A program made the position numbers and the translations under genes. Positions 7,121 through 9,488 of a stretch of DNA of 9,488 nucleotides are shown here, in pieces (the first letter of the stretch is position 1; each line of letters begins with the position of its first letter). Source of the stretch: Prevotella sp. (GTDB taxonomy: Bacteria; Bacteroidota; Bacteroidia; Bacteroidales; Bacteroidaceae); contig JAFRQC010000078.1 of assembly GCA_017428805.1 (NCBI GenBank), forward strand, positions 1 through 9,488. Direction: 5' to 3'. The notes below the pieces were generated by a model. The model was not told the DNA's origin. It searched no databases and was given only the letters and a program-made list of their open reading frames with translations.

Positions 7121-7174
7121 AAAGGAGTGTGTATGCTAATCCCCAGGGATAGCAACGCACCCTTTTGAATTTTT
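7121..7174 (+). terminator. Strong hairpin with T-rich tail upstream of rng, possible terminator/attenuator
   Basis: The left arm (7121-7142) pairs with the right arm (7147-7165) in four helical blocks: aaagg/ccttt, gtgtg/cgcac (one G-U), tgct/agca and atcc/ggat. These give about 18 base pairs with small bulges and a 4-nt loop. The stem runs directly into TTTTGAATTTTT (7163-7174). This resembles an intrinsic terminator for the HU and small-protein transcript. It lies only 19 nt before the rng start, and I see no TAnnTTTG promoter between it and rng, so rng may depend on read-through. It could also be a processing site or an autoregulatory target for RNase G. Confidence 0.55.
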
Positions 7175-7193
7175 AAGACAACCCAACAAAGAT

Positions 7194-8768
7194 ATGACAA
7201 GTGAAGTAATTATTGATGTCCAGCCGAAAGACATCTCGATTGCGCTGCTTGAGGACAAACAGCTGGTGGAATACCAGCAGGAGCAGCGCACTGAGTCGTT
7301 CTCGGTCGGCAACATCTATGTGGCAAAGGTTAAGAAACTGATGCCCGGCCTGAATGCCTGCTTCGTCGATGTCGGCGCGGAACGCGTAGCCTTCCTGCAC
7401 TATCTGGACCTGGGAAGTCAGTTTTATTCTTTTGAGAAATACCTGAAACAGGTAGTCAGCGACCGGAAGAAGCTCTACCCCATCCAGAAGGCTCACATCC
7501 AGCCGGAACTGAAGAAAGACGGCAGCATTGCCAACACGTTGAAAGTAGGACAGGAAATCCTTGTCCAGATCGTCAAGGAACCCATCAACACCAAGGGTCC
7601 GCGCCTCACTTGCGAACTGAGTTTCGCTGGGCGCTATCTGGTGCTGATACCTTTCGACGACAATGTTTCCGTCTCGACGAAGATCAAGCGCGGCGAGGAG
7701 CGAAGCCGTCTGAAACAGCTGATTCAGAGTATCAAACCGAAGAACTTCGGTGTCATCGTCCGCACGGTGGCCGAGGGCAAGCGCGCAGCAGAGCTCGACG
7801 CAGAGCTGAAAGTGCTGCTCAAGCGCTGGGAAGACACGATTACGAAGGTGCAGAAGACGACAGACCGTCCGAAACTCTGCTTTGAGGAGGAAAGCAGGGC
7901 TGTGGCATTGCTTCGTGATCTCTTCAATCCCACCTACGACGCCATCAACGTCAACGACGCCCAGATCTTCGATGAGATCAAGAACTATCTGGAGATCATT
8001 GCCCCAGAGAAAAAAGAAATTGTCAAGCTTTACAAGGGCACAGTGCCCATCTTCGACAATTTCAACGTCACCAAACAGCTGAAATCCGGCTTTGGAAAGA
8101 CCGTCAACTACAAGCACGGCGCTTATCTCATCATCGAGCACACCGAGGCGATGCACGTCGTCGATGTGAACAGCGGCACTCGCATCAAGAAGGAGAACGA
8201 CCAGGAGGCCAACGCCTTGGAGACCAATCTCGGCGCTGCCGACGAACTGGCCCGCCAGTTGAGACTCCGCGACATGGGCGGCATCATCATCGTAGACTTC
8301 ATCGATATGAAGCTGCCAGAGGACCGTCAGATGCTCTATGAGCGGATGTGCAAGAACATGCAGAAGGATCGTGCCAAGCACAACATCCTGCCGCTGTCGA
8401 AGTTCGGACTGATGCAGATTACCCGTCAGAGGGTGCGTCCGGCTATGAGCGTGAACGTTGAAGAGGTCTGCCCCACCTGTTTCGGAAAAGGAACCATCAA
8501 GTCGAGTTTCCTCTTTACGGATACTCTAGAGAATAAAATTGACAATCTGGTCAACAAGATCGGTATCAAGAAGTTCTACCTCCACGTACATCCCTACGTG
8601 GCTGCCTACATCAACAAGGGCGTATTCAGCATGAAGCTGCAATGGCAAATGAAATACGGACTTGGCGTCCGTGTGATCCCCTCGCAGAAATTAGCCTTCC
8701 TACAGTACGAGTTCTACGACGAAAACAAGCAGTTCATCGACATGCAGGAAGAGATTGAAACGAAATGA
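7194..8768 (+). CDS. rng: Ribonuclease G (Rne/Rng family)
   Basis: A 524-aa endoribonuclease that cuts single-stranded, AU-rich RNA in 16S rRNA 5' maturation and mRNA decay. An S1-type RNA-binding domain lies at about 38-140 (SVGNIYVAKVKKLMPGLNAC, FVDVGAERVAFLHY). It is followed by the RNase H-like/5'-sensor part (TKGPRLTCELSFAGRYLV) and the DNase I-like catalytic core, with magnesium-ligand candidates D324 in HVVDVNSGT and D368 in GGIIIVDFIDM. The Zn-link CPTCFGKG (C426, C429) supports tetramer formation. The protein ends about 95 residues after the Zn-link, with no long disordered scaffold, so it resembles RNase G rather than full-length RNase E. It starts with ATG at 7194 without a Shine-Dalgarno site. 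A glycosyltransferase gene begins 19 nt downstream and may be co-transcribed. Confidence 0.95.
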   Translation: MTSEVIIDVQPKDISIALLEDKQLVEYQQEQRTESFSVGNIYVAKVKKLMPGLNACFVDVGAERVAFLHYLDLGSQFYSFEKYLKQVVSDRKKLYPIQKAHIQPELKKDGSIANTLKVGQEILVQIVKEPINTKGPRLTCELSFAGRYLVLIPFDDNVSVSTKIKRGEERSRLKQLIQSIKPKNFGVIVRTVAEGKRAAELDAELKVLLKRWEDTITKVQKTTDRPKLCFEEESRAVALLRDLFNPTYDAINVNDAQIFDEIKNYLEIIAPEKKEIVKLYKGTVPIFDNFNVTKQLKSGFGKTVNYKHGAYLIIEHTEAMHVVDVNSGTRIKKENDQEANALETNLGAADELARQLRLRDMGGIIIVDFIDMKLPEDRQMLYERMCKNMQKDRAKHNILPLSKFGLMQITRQRVRPAMSVNVEEVCPTCFGKGTIKSSFLFTDTLENKIDNLVNKIGIKKFYLHVHPYVAAYINKGVFSMKLQWQMKYGLGVRVIPSQKLAFLQYEFYDENKQFIDMQEEIETK

Positions 8769-8787
8769 CCTGTAACTGAAAAAGACT

Positions 8788-9488
8788 ATGCTGACACTGA
8801 AGATCCTGTTTTGGGCCACGCTGCTCATCGTGTTCTACACCTATATCGGTTACGGAATACTACTATACATCATCATCCGGCTGAAACGGCTGCTGAAGGG
8901 CTCTCCCCTTCAGCCAGCTATGCCGGCGGATGAAGACCTGCCCACGATGACGCTGATGATCTGTGCCTACAACGAGGAAGACGTTGTGGAAGAGAAAATG
9001 GCAAACACCTTGGCGCTCGACTATCCGAAGGACAAGTTCCGCATCATGTGGGTGACAGACGGAAGCAACGACCGCACCAACGAACTCCTGAAAGCCTATC
9101 CAGAGGTGGACATCGTGTTCAGTCCTGAGCGCAAAGGCAAGACTGCTGCACTGAAACATGGTCTCAGGGAACTGAAGACGCGTTATGTCGCCTTCACTGA
9201 TGCCAACACCATGATTAACAGCGGTGCCCTCCAAGAGATTGCCCGACTGTTCAGCGATCCGATGGTGGGCTGTGTATCAGGCGAGAAACGGGTTGCCGCC
9301 CGAAAAGCTGGCGAGATGGCCGCTGAGGGCGAGGGACTCTATTGGAGATATGAGAGCACGCTGAAGCGCTGGGACAGCGAGTTGTACTCGGCTATGGGTG
9401 CTGCCGGCGAACTCTATGCCATTGATCCCAAGCTCTGTCGTGAGGTGCCTGACGAAGCCCTGCTCGATGATTTCATGCTGTCGATGTA
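8788..9488 (+). CDS. Membrane-anchored family 2 glycosyltransferase (3' end outside window)
   Basis: The first 233 codons of a GT2-family glycosyltransferase; the frame stays open to the window end. An N-terminal hydrophobic segment (about 6-30, FWATLLIVFYTYIGYG) is followed by a basic stretch, so the catalytic domain should face the cytoplasm. GT-A motifs are in order: CAYNEEDVVEEK (59-70), the nucleotide-binding VTDGSNDRT (89-97), the metal-binding FTDANT (136-141), GAAGELYAID (204-213) and the LLDDF segment (225-229). This layout matches processive, poly-beta-glycan-type GT2 enzymes (PgaC/cellulose synthase-like), which usually continue for another 150 or so residues with C-terminal membrane helices. 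The sugar and acceptor cannot be told. It starts with ATG at 8788, 19 nt after rng. Confidence 0.9.
   Translation, partial: MLTLKILFWATLLIVFYTYIGYGILLYIIIRLKRLLKGSPLQPAMPADEDLPTMTLMICAYNEEDVVEEKMANTLALDYPKDKFRIMWVTDGSNDRTNELLKAYPEVDIVFSPERKGKTAALKHGLRELKTRYVAFTDANTMINSGALQEIARLFSDPMVGCVSGEKRVAARKAGEMAAEGEGLYWRYESTLKRWDSELYSAMGAAGELYAIDPKLCREVPDEALLDDFMLSM

Noticed and set aside
7173..8381. 402-codon open frame on the - strand over rng
   Set aside because: It is in-register antisense to a clear RNase G with conserved catalytic residues; explained by avoidance of TTA, CTA and TCA.
8863..9234. 123-aa open frame on the - strand at the right end
   Set aside because: It lies opposite a clear GT2 glycosyltransferase frame with ordered GT-A motifs; it is a shadow.

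Overview
The window reads as chromosomal sequence from a member of the Bacteroidales (Bacteroidota), most likely Prevotella or a close relative. The evidence is the gene content: fused ThrA followed by a phosphoglycerate-mutase-like protein and ThrC, a Bacteroidota-type HU, and a tiny Lys/Arg-rich AURKAIP1/COX24-type protein beside an RNase G. Two intergenic promoter candidates also match the Bacteroidota consensus TAnnTTTG (-7) with a TTTG-like -33 element, and starts lack clear Shine-Dalgarno sites. The species was not determined.

Region 1 (1-5050, + strand) is a compact threonine operon: bifunctional aspartokinase/homoserine dehydrogenase, then an alkaline-phosphatase-superfamily protein of the cofactor-independent phosphoglycerate mutase (ApgM) type, then threonine synthase. 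No classical GHMP-type ThrB is present in the window. The middle gene sits exactly where homoserine kinase belongs, so the three products would take aspartate and homoserine to threonine. Gaps are 3 and 16 nt.

Region 2 (5051-6046): a 78-nt gap between convergent genes holds a near-perfect 27-nt inverted repeat. Beyond it, on the - strand, is a six-TM YihY/BrkB-family membrane protein.

Region 3 (6047-6684) is a 638-nt AT-rich divergent intergenic region. It has a candidate promoter at each end (both TAACTTTG with a 20-nt spacer) and degenerate 22-nt tandem repeats in the middle. I see no convincing gene in it.

Region 4 (6685-9488, + strand) contains an HU-family DNA-binding protein, a 29-codon very basic ORF, a strong hairpin followed by a T-rich tract, RNase G (Rne/Rng family), and the first 233 codons of a membrane-anchored family 2 glycosyltransferase that runs off the window end. 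The first two genes and RNase G link nucleoid, ribosome and RNA processing. The hairpin may control how much transcription reaches rng.

Nothing here looks like a mobile, defence or wholly new system. The most useful second looks are the presumed alternative homoserine kinase, the 29-aa protein, the hairpin before rng, and the two unexplained intergenic repeat structures.
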